DNA from: JAPWJZ01 sp964575605
GTDB taxonomy: Bacteria; Pseudomonadota; Alphaproteobacteria; Micavibrionales; UBA2020
Reading direction: 5' to 3'
Assembly: GCA_964575605.1 (NCBI GenBank)
Contig: CAZNRN010000007.1
Location: 62,001 to 126,000, forward strand
DNA: 64,000 bases
The notes below the pieces were generated by a model that was not told the origin of the DNA, ran no database searches, and saw only the letters and a program-made list of their open reading frames with translations. A program made the translations under genes and the position numbers. This document shows, piece by piece, positions 50,176 through 58,986 of the stretch. Every line of letters begins with the position of its first letter. The stretch's first letter is position 1.

Positions 50176-52560
50176 ATGTTGGGACTTCGTAAAGCGATCG
50201 TGAAAGCGGTCAAGAAACAAATGCCCCCGATCTCGGCGACCGAGAAAGAGGCGCTCGCGTCCGGCACAGTCGGCTGGGACGGCGAGCTGATGAGCGGCAA
50301 CCCGAACTGGAACAAGCTGTTCAAGTACGGCAAGGCTGAACTGACCGCTGAAGAACAGGCCTTCCTCGACGGCCCCTGCGAAAAGCTTTGCAAGCTGGTC
50401 GACAACTGGGACATCCAGAAAAAGAACGACCTGCCGCCCGAAGCATGGAAGATCATTAAAGAAGAGGGCTTCATGGGCCTCGAGATCCCCAAAGAATACG
50501 GGGGCAAAGGCTTCTCGAAAAAGGCGCACTCCGCCGTCGTCATGAAACTCGCCTCGCGTTCGATCACCGCGGCCGTCACAGTCATGGTCCCGAACTCGCT
50601 TGGCCCCGCCGAGCTGCTGCACAGCTACGGCACCGACGCGCAAAAAGCGCATTACCTGCCCCGCCTCGCCAACGGCACGGACATCCCTTGCTTCGCATTG
50701 ACCGGCCCCGAGGCCGGCTCTGACGCCGGCAGCATGCCCGACCGCGGCATCGTCTGCAAAAACGAAAAAGGCGAACTGGGCATCCGCCTGAACTGGGAAA
50801 AGCGTTACATCACGCTCGGCCCCATCGCCACGCTGATCGGCATGGCCTTCAAGCTGGAAGACCCCGACAACCTGCTGGGCAAGAACCAGAAGGACCTCGG
50901 CATTACCGTCGCGCTGATCCCCAGGGAAACCCCGGGCATCGAAATCGGCGACCGCCACGCGCCGATGGACCTGCCGTTCCACAACGGCCCGAACAAGGGC
51001 AAAGACGTCTTCATCCCCATGGACGCCATCATCGGCGGCCCTGAAAACGCTGGTAAAGGCTGGGCGATGCTGATGGAAAGCCTCGCTGTTGGCCGTTCAC
51101 TGTCCCTGCCCGCCCTCTCCACGGCAGCGGCACAGGTCTCGTCCTACGCGACCGGCTCCTACACCAAGGTCCGCAAGCAGTTCGGCACCTCGATCTCCAA
51201 CTTCGAAGGGATCGAAGAGCCCCTCGCACGTATGGCCGGCCTCACCTACCTGATGAACGCCGCACGCGAAGCGACGCTCCAGATGGTCGATAACGGCGAA
51301 CGCCCTGCTATCCCCTCAGCCATCCTGAAATACCACCTGACGGAAGGCATGAGGACCATCGTCAACGATGCGATGGACATCCACGGCGGCAAGGCCGTTT
51401 CCAACGGCCCGAACAACGTGTTCTCGACCCTCTACAAGGGCATCCCGATCGCCATCACGGTCGAGGGGGCGAACATCATGACCCGCAACCTCATCATCTT
51501 CGGCCAGGGCGCTGTGCGCGCACACCCCTACACGTTGAAGGAGCTGGAAGCGCTGGACGACCCGAACCCCAACAAGGCTTTCAACAAGTTCATGAAAGTC
51601 CTGGGTGCGCACCTTGGCACAGGCGCTGTGAACGCGATGAAAACCGTGGCGCATGGCGTGACGAACAACCTGTTCAGCCGCGCGCCGAAGGGCGTCGATA
51701 AGTCGACCAAAAAGTACTACAAGGAAATCAACCGCCTCTCGGCTGCCTTCAACCTTGCGACCAACGCCTCGCTCCCGCTGGGTGGCAACCTCAAGAAGAA
51801 GGAACGCGTTTCTGCCCGCATGGGTGACGTGTACTCGAACCTCTACCTCGCTTCGACCGCGCTTTGGTACTACGAAAAGAACGGCAAGAAGAAGGAAGAG
51901 AAACCCCTCCTTGACTGGGCAGTCCAGCACGCGCTGCAGAAGGCCGAAAAAGCCCTCGAAGACGCGCTGGAAAACCACCCGCTGAAACCCGTCCGCGCTG
52001 TGAAGCACCTCGCCTTCCCGAAAAAGGCGCTGATGGCAACCCTCACCGTCGGTGCTGTCGCCGCTGGCATCTTCCTGGGCCCTGTTGCCGCCGTCGTCGG
52101 CGGTGCGGTCGCCCTGGGTGCGCTCTTCGGCGTCAAGGACAAGCACAACCAGGCGCCTTCGGATTACCTCGATCGCAAGGTCGCGGACACCATCCGCAAC
52201 CCCGGTGAAGTGCGCGACAACCTGACCAAGGGCATCTTCAAGCCGACCGACCTCAACGAACCGCTCGGCAAGCTGGAAGCTGCCTTCAAGCTGGTCGGCG
52301 AAGTCGATCCGATTGAGAAGAAAATCTACCTCGCCCAGAAGGCCGGCACCCTGACGAAAGGCGCCCCCCGCGCCGAAACGCTGGAAACAGCGCTCAAGGC
52401 CGGCGTGCTGACGCAGGCGGAACTGGAGAAAGTCCAGCAGATGGACAAGCTCCGCCGCTCGGTCATCGAAGTCGACGCCTTCCCGCAGGCACAGCCTGCG
52501 GCAGCTGCGCCCGCCAACGGCAACAAGGTTGCACCCGCAGCCCCGCCCAAAGCGGCTTAA
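50176..52560 (+). CDS. fadE: FadE-type acyl-CoA dehydrogenase
   Basis: This enzyme catalyses the first step of fatty-acid beta-oxidation. The length (794 aa) matches the long FadE type (E. coli 814 aa), with the usual dehydrogenase core at residues about 90-470 (CFALTGPEAGSDAGSMPD, HGGKAVSNGPNN, VEGANIMTRNLIIFGQGA) and the FadE-specific C-terminal domain. A hydrophobic glycine-rich stretch (TLTVGAVAAGIFLGPVAAVV) near residue 620 would attach it to the membrane. AGAGGAAGG precedes the ATG. The gene is monocistronic, with a strong terminator directly after it. Confidence 0.94.
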   Translation: MLGLRKAIVKAVKKQMPPISATEKEALASGTVGWDGELMSGNPNWNKLFKYGKAELTAEEQAFLDGPCEKLCKLVDNWDIQKKNDLPPEAWKIIKEEGFMGLEIPKEYGGKGFSKKAHSAVVMKLASRSITAAVTVMVPNSLGPAELLHSYGTDAQKAHYLPRLANGTDIPCFALTGPEAGSDAGSMPDRGIVCKNEKGELGIRLNWEKRYITLGPIATLIGMAFKLEDPDNLLGKNQKDLGITVALIPRETPGIEIGDRHAPMDLPFHNGPNKGKDVFIPMDAIIGGPENAGKGWAMLMESLAVGRSLSLPALSTAAAQVSSYATGSYTKVRKQFGTSISNFEGIEEPLARMAGLTYLMNAAREATLQMVDNGERPAIPSAILKYHLTEGMRTIVNDAMDIHGGKAVSNGPNNVFSTLYKGIPIAITVEGANIMTRNLIIFGQGAVRAHPYTLKELEALDDPNPNKAFNKFMKVLGAHLGTGAVNAMKTVAHGVTNNLFSRAPKGVDKSTKKYYKEINRLSAAFNLATNASLPLGGNLKKKERVSARMGDVYSNLYLASTALWYYEKNGKKKEEKPLLDWAVQHALQKAEKALEDALENHPLKPVRAVKHLAFPKKALMATLTVGAVAAGIFLGPVAAVVGGAVALGALFGVKDKHNQAPSDYLDRKVADTIRNPGEVRDNLTKGIFKPTDLNEPLGKLEAAFKLVGEVDPIEKKIYLAQKAGTLTKGAPRAETLETALKAGVLTQAELEKVQQMDKLRRSVIEVDAFPQAQPAAAAPANGNKVAPAAPPKAA

Positions 52561-52577
52561 GACACTGACAGATAAAA

Positions 52578-52616
52578 AAGCGCCGCGGTTTTAGCGAACC
52601 GCGGCGCTTTTTATTT
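52578..52616 (+). terminator. Strong terminator after fadE
   Basis: AAGCGCCGCGGTT (52578-52590) and AACCGCGGCGCTT (52597-52609) pair perfectly over 13 bp with a six-base loop, followed by TTTATTT. It may also serve the convergent PH-domain gene, since A-rich sequence lies on the other side. Confidence 0.92.
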
Positions 52617-52625
52617 CAAGGGTTA

Positions 52626-53159
52626 TCAGGGCTGCGTCTGGACGACGGGCGCAGCCGCCATGACGACGCGTTCCTGCTTCTCGATCATGCTGCGGTTGAT
52701 TTCTTCCGCAATACCGCCCGGATTGGAGACGAAGGGCACGATCAGGCGGACACGCCCTGTTCCGCTGATGATCACACTTGAGTAGCCGAAAAGCATCCCC
52801 ATTGGCGAGCGAGCTAGCTCGACCGTTTCGATCTTGCTGAGCGGCAGGAAGAACACTTCTTGTGCGAAAACCCCCGCCCCGACCACGACACGCTGATTGG
52901 TGACCGCAAGCAGGATATAACGGCGCGTGGTGTAGGCCAGTATCAGCAAACCCAAGGCGACGACAGCGATATAGCTGGCGAGAAACGCCCCGTAAAAGAG
53001 CGCCACAAAGGAGGCGGCCAATACGAGAACACCTTTCCAGTAAATACCGGGGCTAATGGTTGCTATGCGTTCCACCACTTCCCCGGGCAGGAGAATGTTA
53101 GTGAGTACGTCCTGGCGTTCGCTTACTTCAAGCTGCTCGTCATATGTTACGGGTCTCAT
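52626..53159 (-). CDS. Membrane protein with bacterial PH domain
   Basis: The 177-aa protein has two adjacent membrane segments (residues about 43-83) followed by a bacterial PH domain (YILLAVTNQRVVVGAGVFAQ, LSKIETVELARSPMG, SSVIISGTG). This YdbS/YdbT-like architecture is widespread; the function is not established, although roles in envelope stress or lipid contact have been proposed for related proteins. It is a single gene convergent with fadE. Confidence 0.85.
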   Translation of the reverse strand: MRPVTYDEQLEVSERQDVLTNILLPGEVVERIATISPGIYWKGVLVLAASFVALFYGAFLASYIAVVALGLLILAYTTRRYILLAVTNQRVVVGAGVFAQEVFFLPLSKIETVELARSPMGMLFGYSSVIISGTGRVRLIVPFVSNPGGIAEEINRSMIEKQERVVMAAAPVVQTQP

Positions 53160-53369
53160 CTTTGCCTCCCGAAAATGGGGTAATTATGCATTCTTTTTGA
53201 ATGCTTCTACCCATCCAACATCCATAAAGGGTTTTTTGTTGCCCTTGTTTTTTCGATAAAATGCCTTATGTTGCGGTGCGTCATAATTCCGTTGTACTCA
53301 AGGCCCATATCTTTTATTATAAAAGAAGGGGAAGTCCGTGACTTCAAAAGCAAAATAGAGGGGAAAAAC

Positions 53370-54692
53370 ATGTCAACCGCAGCTCCGCAGGCAAAGCCCA
53401 AAAAGACGGTTACGCTCACCGATAACGAGAGCGGAAAGACCTTTGAGTTCCCCGTACTCGACGGGACTGTCGGTCCTCGCGTCATAGACATCCGCAAGCT
53501 TTACGCCGAAACAGGCATGTTCACTTACGACCCCGGCTTCACCTCGACCGCCGCCTGCGATTCCGGCCTCACCTACATCGACGGCGACAAGGGCGTGCTG
53601 CTCCACCGCGGCTATTCGATCAAGGAACTGGCGCTGAAAAGCGACTTCCTCGAAGTCTGCCACCTGCTGCTTTACGGGGAGCTGCCGACTGCAGACGAGA
53701 AAAAAGATTTCCTCAACCACATCACGCATCACACCATGGTGCATGAACAGATGCAGTTCTTCTTCCGGGGCTTCCGTCGCGACAGCCATCCGATGGCCGT
53801 CATGGTGGGCGTGGTTGGCGCGCTTTCCGCCTTCTACCACGACAGCCTCGACATCGATAACCCCAAGCAGCGCGAGATTGCCGCACACCGCCTGATCGCC
53901 AAGGTGCCGACCATCGCCGCGATGGTTTATAAATATTCTGTCGGCCAACCCTTCATGTACCCGCGTAACGACCTGTCGTTCGCCGAGAACTTCCTGTACA
54001 TGACCTTCGCAGTCCCCTGTGAGCCCTACAAGATTAACCCCGTGCTTGCGCGCGCGATGGACCGCATTTTTATCCTACATGCCGATCACGAACAAAACGC
54101 CTCTACCTCGACTGTGCGTCTTGCCGGCTCTTCCCGCGCGAACCCGTTTGCCTGCATCGCATCTGGCATCGCGTCACTTTGGGGACCCGCTCACGGCGGT
54201 GCGAACGAAGCCGTCCTGCAGATGCTGAAAGAGATCGGCGACAAGTCCCGCGTGCCGGAATATATCAAGCGCTCAAAGGACAAGAACGACAGCTTCCGCC
54301 TGATGGGTTTCGGCCACCGCGTTTATAAAAACTACGACCCGCGCGCAGAGATCATGCGCGACACCTGTTACGAGGTGCTGAACGAACTGGGCATCAAAGA
54401 CCCCCTGCTCGATCTCGCCATGGAACTGGAAAAAGCCGCGCTGAAAGACGAATACTTCATCGAGAAAAAGCTATACCCCAACGTCGACTTCTATTCGGGC
54501 ATCATCCTGAAGGCGATGGGCTTCCCGACGGCCATGTTCACCGTGCTTTTTGCCGTTGCGCGTACCGTGGGCTGGATCTCGCACTGGAACGAGATGATCC
54601 AAGAACCAACGCAGAAAATCGGCCGTCCCCGCCAGCTGTATACCGGCCCGGTAGAGCGTCCCTACGTAAATATCGACAAGCGGAAGAGTTAA
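53370..54692 (+). CDS. gltA: Citrate synthase
   Basis: The enzyme condenses acetyl-CoA and oxaloacetate at the entry of the TCA cycle. The ATG at 53370 has GAGGGG upstream. Catalytic residues are visible in DHEQNASTST and WGPAHGGANE (two His) and NVDFYSGI (Asp), and GFGHRVYKNYDPRA is the family substrate motif. The length of 440 aa fits the hexameric type II enzyme. The TAA overlaps the stop of the convergent queuosine-salvage gene by two bases. Confidence 0.97.
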   Translation: MSTAAPQAKPKKTVTLTDNESGKTFEFPVLDGTVGPRVIDIRKLYAETGMFTYDPGFTSTAACDSGLTYIDGDKGVLLHRGYSIKELALKSDFLEVCHLLLYGELPTADEKKDFLNHITHHTMVHEQMQFFFRGFRRDSHPMAVMVGVVGALSAFYHDSLDIDNPKQREIAAHRLIAKVPTIAAMVYKYSVGQPFMYPRNDLSFAENFLYMTFAVPCEPYKINPVLARAMDRIFILHADHEQNASTSTVRLAGSSRANPFACIASGIASLWGPAHGGANEAVLQMLKEIGDKSRVPEYIKRSKDKNDSFRLMGFGHRVYKNYDPRAEIMRDTCYEVLNELGIKDPLLDLAMELEKAALKDEYFIEKKLYPNVDFYSGIILKAMGFPTAMFTVLFAVARTVGWISHWNEMIQEPTQKIGRPRQLYTGPVERPYVNIDKRKS

Positions 54693-55684
54693 TACCAGAC
54701 CGTCATGGTTTTGTGGCTAGGCCGGGCATAGATGTCCGGCTCATAGCCCCTGTTCCACAGGATATGGTCGAGGTTGACGGACGTCACGTTGAACCCCTGG
54801 TTCAGGGCCGAGGCCTTCATCAGCTCTACCGCATGGATGCCACAGGCACGCAGCTCGACTTCTTCGGGCGAACCGTGTTCCAGCATCGCGCCGCCGTCGA
54901 TGGCGTTTGCCAGTTCAGATGTATATTCCAACACGCCGTCGCAACGCAATACATGCGGCACCATATTGTCGGCAAAGCTGGTCAATTCTTCGATGCCGCT
55001 GAAACCGCCGATGGCCAGCTGCATATCCGCCGCCAGTATCTGCGCGCGTTTGTAAATGGGGACTAAAACGCCCTTGTACTGCGTCACATCCGCGAACGAA
55101 GGCCAGGCCGCAGCCATGCCAGCTAGCGCAGGCGCTGAATAATCGGACGCTTTCAGGAGTTCCATGACGCTGCCGCCGTGATCCTTGACCAGCATATGGC
55201 CCGTAACCTGCAGGTGTTCGGCGAAAAGCGCCATCAGGCCGTCGAGTTCGGGGCTGTTTCCGGGCGGTATGCCAAAGATTTCATGGCATTCTGAAGGCGT
55301 GGCCGAGGCCCATTTCGCGGGGGTATTCATTTTATCCTGTGCGAAGGCGCATTTCAGGCATCCGGAAATAACCGTATATTCAAGCGCAAAGCCTGCTTTC
55401 TTGGCGGCCGCGAACCAGCCGGAGCCGAAATTGATGCTGTCGAGCGCCATGACAAAGGCCGCCGTCGTGGCGGGCGAAGCCTCCGAAATAAAATGCGTGC
55501 CAGCGTCGAGGTTGGTAACGACCGGATATTTCTTGAGCAAGGAAGCTGTATAGCCATCAATAAGGTCGTATCGGATGGTGACGTGGTCGGATGCAGCTGC
55601 GACAAAAGCCGCGATATCGCGCACTTCGCCCGTGATATATTCCTGTTTCGGCTGACCGATAGACGGAAGGATATTGTGCAGCAT
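54689..55684 (-). CDS. Queuosine-salvage N-glycosylase (Qng1/DUF2419-like)
   Basis: The protein matches the DUF2419 family, whose members release queuine from queuosine 5'-phosphate for reuse in tRNA. Family motifs are INFGSGWF near residue 85, SFADNMVPHVLRCDGVLEY, the acidic EEVELRACGIHAVEL and the ending VNLDHILWNRG. The ATG at 55684 overlaps the stop of the upstream hydrolase gene as TAATG, giving 331 aa; a longer start inside that gene is unlikely. It is the last gene of the msbA-hydrolase operon. Most known members are eukaryotic; bacterial ones are scattered. Confidence 0.8.
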   Translation of the reverse strand: MLHNILPSIGQPKQEYITGEVRDIAAFVAAASDHVTIRYDLIDGYTASLLKKYPVVTNLDAGTHFISEASPATTAAFVMALDSINFGSGWFAAAKKAGFALEYTVISGCLKCAFAQDKMNTPAKWASATPSECHEIFGIPPGNSPELDGLMALFAEHLQVTGHMLVKDHGGSVMELLKASDYSAPALAGMAAAWPSFADVTQYKGVLVPIYKRAQILAADMQLAIGGFSGIEELTSFADNMVPHVLRCDGVLEYTSELANAIDGGAMLEHGSPEEVELRACGIHAVELMKASALNQGFNVTSVNLDHILWNRGYEPDIYARPSHKTMTVWY

Positions 55685-56559
55685 TATTTCTTGTCTCCGT
55701 TTTTCTCTTTCGCTTCCTGCATCTTCAGCCACATCAGCACGATCGGCCCGGCGCCATGCGCGTATAAATCCATATGCCCGCCACCCGGCAAAATCATCAA
55801 CGATTTCGGCTCGTTGGCGACTGCAAGGAGCTTTTTGCTGTTATAGAGCGGCACGATCTGATCGCTGTCACCGTGGATAATAAGCAAGGCGGGGCTTATT
55901 CTGCTTATTTTTTCATAATTGTCAAACTTCTCTTTCATCAAAAGCTTCGGCAGCGCCCATGAGAAACGAGCCCCCACGGCGTCGGGCAGCGAGGTAAAAC
56001 TTGCCTCCAGCACCAGCCATTTTACCTGATATTCCAAGGCCATCTCGACCGCTATGGCCGAGCCGATGCTTTCCCCGTAAAGGATATATTGGTCGTGGAA
56101 ATAGCCCTTCCCGTCGAGCCACTTGATAGCCGCACGGCCGTCCTTATAAAGCCGCTCTTCGCCCGGCGTGCCGGGGTTACCGGCATATCCGCGATATTCG
56201 GGCATAAATACGCCATAACCTTCTTCTGCATAAACGGTGGCACGGGCGCCGCGCTGCTTCACGCTGCCCTCCGCACCGTGGAACATGACGATAATTTTTC
56301 CGCTTTTCTTTTTGGGAGGCAGGAACCAGCCGAACAGCTTCAGGCCGTCTTCCGTCTCGAACTCCACCACCTTCATATCATCCGGCGCGCCGTTTTCGGC
56401 GGGTGTGCCGGGAAGCGCTGTATCTGCAAGGTAAGTGAAGTCATGCTGCTTGAAATACATCACACCCACAGCGGCGACATACAACCCCAGCGCGATAAAG
56501 AACAGCGAGAAAGCGGTGCGCATGAACGCCCGCGTCGAATCTTCATGGTTGGGTTGCAT
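55684..56559 (-). CDS. Membrane-anchored alpha/beta hydrolase 3
   Basis: An N-terminal membrane anchor (TAFSLFFIALGLYVAAVGVM) is followed by an alpha/beta-hydrolase domain of the BEM46/YfhR group. The oxyanion region is MFHGAEGS, the nucleophile elbow is YGESIGSA, the acid is in HGDSDQIVP and the His in GGGHMDLY. The active site would face the periplasm or the cytoplasm depending on anchor orientation. The start at 56559 overlaps the upstream fused hydrolase gene by 17 bases; the ATG at 56523 is an alternative. The substrate is unknown, with lipids or peptides possible. Confidence 0.85.
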   Translation of the reverse strand: MQPNHEDSTRAFMRTAFSLFFIALGLYVAAVGVMYFKQHDFTYLADTALPGTPAENGAPDDMKVVEFETEDGLKLFGWFLPPKKKSGKIIVMFHGAEGSVKQRGARATVYAEEGYGVFMPEYRGYAGNPGTPGEERLYKDGRAAIKWLDGKGYFHDQYILYGESIGSAIAVEMALEYQVKWLVLEASFTSLPDAVGARFSWALPKLLMKEKFDNYEKISRISPALLIIHGDSDQIVPLYNSKKLLAVANEPKSLMILPGGGHMDLYAHGAGPIVLMWLKMQEAKEKNGDKK

Positions 56560-58162
56560 CCCTCACCTTTTCTGTATTTTCCTGAATCCATTGCGCCGCA
56601 ATCCCGTCAACGCCGAACTGGGAAAGGTTGCCGTGCCCGCCTTCAGGAAATGACTTGAATGCTTTGGGCTCGTTGGCGGCGTCGAACAGCTTGCGCGCTA
56701 ATCCCATCGGCACTACGTCGTCTTTTTCGCCATGCAGGAAAAGGATGGGCACGTGGATTTTCCTGACCTTGCCGAGGTTCTCGAAGCGTTCTGTGACAAA
56801 AGCAGCGACTATCTCCCGCGACAGCGTTGGTCGCTGGGCATTAACGACATCGAGGGCGTTCGAGCCGCTAGATTCAAGCAACAGAAGCGCGGGCTCCGCC
56901 TCCGTCGCCATCTGCACAGCCACACTCGCACCGAGGCTATAGCCGTAATAAATCAGTTGTTTCGCGTTGTAGCCTTGCTTCTCCAGCCATGCAATGCCTG
57001 CGCGAGCGTCACGGTAAATCCCCTCTTCCGACGGGTTTCCCATGTTGCCGCCATACCCGCGGTATTCGCAAAGATAGAGGCCGTATCCCTGATCCGTCCA
57101 GAACTTCGCCTCCTTGGCGAGGTTCGCGAGATTGCCCATATTACCGTGGAAATAAACGATAACCTTGCCGTCCTTTTCTCTGGGTGGCGCGAACCATGCG
57201 TAGAGGTTCAGTTTGTCTTCGGTAGTGACGGTAATTTCCTTCATATCCCGTAAGCCGCTGGCCGAGGGCAAACCCGCATAACCCTTGGTCGGGACATAAA
57301 TGTTCAGGCGGCGGTTGCCCAGCCAGTCTGCGATGATATCGCCCGCGCCAAAAGCATAGAGGTCGTTATGGTCGCCGCCTTTGATGGAATGGAATTCCTT
57401 GGGCTGCGGCGCCTTATCGTAGAGGCGCACGGCCTGCACGTGCGGGATCAGGCCGTCCGACTCCCCATGGACGATGAATAGCCGCGACTTAAGTTTCCCG
57501 ATCTTACCGATGCTGTCGAAACGGTCGCGCATTAGCCAGTCGACGGGGTACATATAATAGCTCAGCTTGGCGACCTCCGTCACACTGCTGTAGGGGCATT
57601 CCAGCACGAGTGCCTTCGGTGGATGCTTTACCGCGAGGTCGACTGCGACGCCGCTGCCGAGGCTCTCGCCGTAATAGACGAGGTTCCAGGGGCCGTAACC
57701 TTTGTCCTGAAGTGCGAAAAGGCATCCTTGCGCATCGTTATACAGCCCCTCCTCCGTCGGGCTGCCGGGGTTGCCGCCATAACCGCGGTATTCGCAGAGG
57801 AACACACCGAAACCCTTATCGACATAAAGCTTCGCTTTGGGCCAGAAGCCCGCGATGTTGGAGCCGTTTCCATGAAAGAACAAAATGACAGGCTTACCGA
57901 AATCACGTGCCGGGGCAAACCAGCCATGCAGTGACAAGCCGTCCGGCGTGATGAAGGGGATGTTCGAAAGCTCTTTGATTCCACGTTCTTTTGGCGTACC
58001 GACGCTGGCCAGATGCTGCCCCGGATAAAGAAAATCTCGTTGCTTGAAGTACATCAACGCGCCGAAGATAACGTAAATGGCCAATGCCATACCCAGCACG
58101 CGAACAAGTATCCGGATAACCGCCTGTCTTTTTCGGCTTGGCGCAGGCGGCAGGTCGGTCAT
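56543..58162 (-). CDS. Fused double alpha/beta hydrolase
   Basis: The 539-aa protein has an N-terminal anchor (MALAIYVIFGALMYFKQRDF) and two complete hydrolase domains in tandem. The first (residues about 65-285) has FFHGNGSN, YGESLGSG, HGESDGLIP and GGDHNDLY. The second (about 305-525) has YFHGNMGN, YGYSLGAS, HGEKDDVVP and GGHGNLS. Both keep a Ser-Asp-His triad, but the second elbow is G-Y-S instead of G-E-S. A single anchor serves both domains. The length is about twice that of its neighbours, which indicates duplication and fusion of the adjacent genes. It overlaps the upstream hydrolase by 4 bases. Confidence 0.85.
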   Translation of the reverse strand: MTDLPPAPSRKRQAVIRILVRVLGMALAIYVIFGALMYFKQRDFLYPGQHLASVGTPKERGIKELSNIPFITPDGLSLHGWFAPARDFGKPVILFFHGNGSNIAGFWPKAKLYVDKGFGVFLCEYRGYGGNPGSPTEEGLYNDAQGCLFALQDKGYGPWNLVYYGESLGSGVAVDLAVKHPPKALVLECPYSSVTEVAKLSYYMYPVDWLMRDRFDSIGKIGKLKSRLFIVHGESDGLIPHVQAVRLYDKAPQPKEFHSIKGGDHNDLYAFGAGDIIADWLGNRRLNIYVPTKGYAGLPSASGLRDMKEITVTTEDKLNLYAWFAPPREKDGKVIVYFHGNMGNLANLAKEAKFWTDQGYGLYLCEYRGYGGNMGNPSEEGIYRDARAGIAWLEKQGYNAKQLIYYGYSLGASVAVQMATEAEPALLLLESSGSNALDVVNAQRPTLSREIVAAFVTERFENLGKVRKIHVPILFLHGEKDDVVPMGLARKLFDAANEPKAFKSFPEGGHGNLSQFGVDGIAAQWIQENTEKVRDATQP

Positions 58163-58986
58163 TGCGCCTGTTCTTCCTTGACCTGCTTATCGAGCCAGTC
58201 GCCGATGATATGGCCTGCATGATGGTTGTAAAGGTCGGAATGGCCGCCGCGCTCGATGGTAATGAATTCTTTCGGGTGGTTGGCACGTTCGAACAGACGT
58301 TTTGACAGGTCTATGGGGATAACGGTGTCTTCGTCGCCGTGGATGATGAACAGCGACGTTTTGATTTTCGAGATTTTATCGAGGCTGTCGAACCTGTCAG
58401 TCATCAGCATATTCACGGGCAGGATACTGTAGGCACGCTGGCCAACTTCAACCGCGCTGCTGAAAGGCGCCTCCAGTATCAGCTGTTTCGGCGCGATTTC
58501 AGTCGCAATCTGGACGGCGACGCCGGTGCCAAGGCTTTCGCCGTAAAGTACGAACTGTGCAGGGCTATAGCTCTTATCCTCAAGCCATTTGATGGCCGCG
58601 CGTGCGTCTTTGTAGAGGCCTTCTTCTGTCGGCGAGCCAGGATTGCCCCCATACCCGCGGTATTCACAGAGGAATACACCGTATCCGCGCTCGATGAAAT
58701 GTGCGGCCTTGATGGCGCGATGCGAGATATTGCCAGCGTTGCCATGGTAAACGATGACGATCTTGCCGCCCTTTTCTCTCGGCGGTGCAAACCATGCGAA
58801 AAGTTCTAGGCCGTCGTCAGTCTTGACGGTGACAACCGCCATCTCTTTCACCCCTGCGTCGGCCGGTTTTCCGGGTGATGACTTGTCGGGGAAATATTGC
58901 AGGTTGCGCTGCACAAGGTAGATAACGACTACAAGCGCGATATAGCCTGCAACGATGATGCCCAGCACCTTCAGCACGGACATCAT
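58159..58986 (-). CDS. Membrane-anchored alpha/beta hydrolase 1
   Basis: The 275-aa protein has an N-terminal anchor (VLGIIVAGYIALVVVIYLVQ) and one hydrolase domain with VYHGNAGN, YGESLGTG, HGDEDTVIP and GGHSDLY. Similarity to both halves of the next protein (ARDFGK/CEYRGYGGNPGSPTEEGLY and similar) shows recent duplication. It starts in the stop codon of the msbA-like gene (TAATG) and ends in a 4-base overlap with the fused hydrolase. The substrate is unknown. Confidence 0.87.
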   Translation of the reverse strand: MMSVLKVLGIIVAGYIALVVVIYLVQRNLQYFPDKSSPGKPADAGVKEMAVVTVKTDDGLELFAWFAPPREKGGKIVIVYHGNAGNISHRAIKAAHFIERGYGVFLCEYRGYGGNPGSPTEEGLYKDARAAIKWLEDKSYSPAQFVLYGESLGTGVAVQIATEIAPKQLILEAPFSSAVEVGQRAYSILPVNMLMTDRFDSLDKISKIKTSLFIIHGDEDTVIPIDLSKRLFERANHPKEFITIERGGHSDLYNHHAGHIIGDWLDKQVKEEQAQ

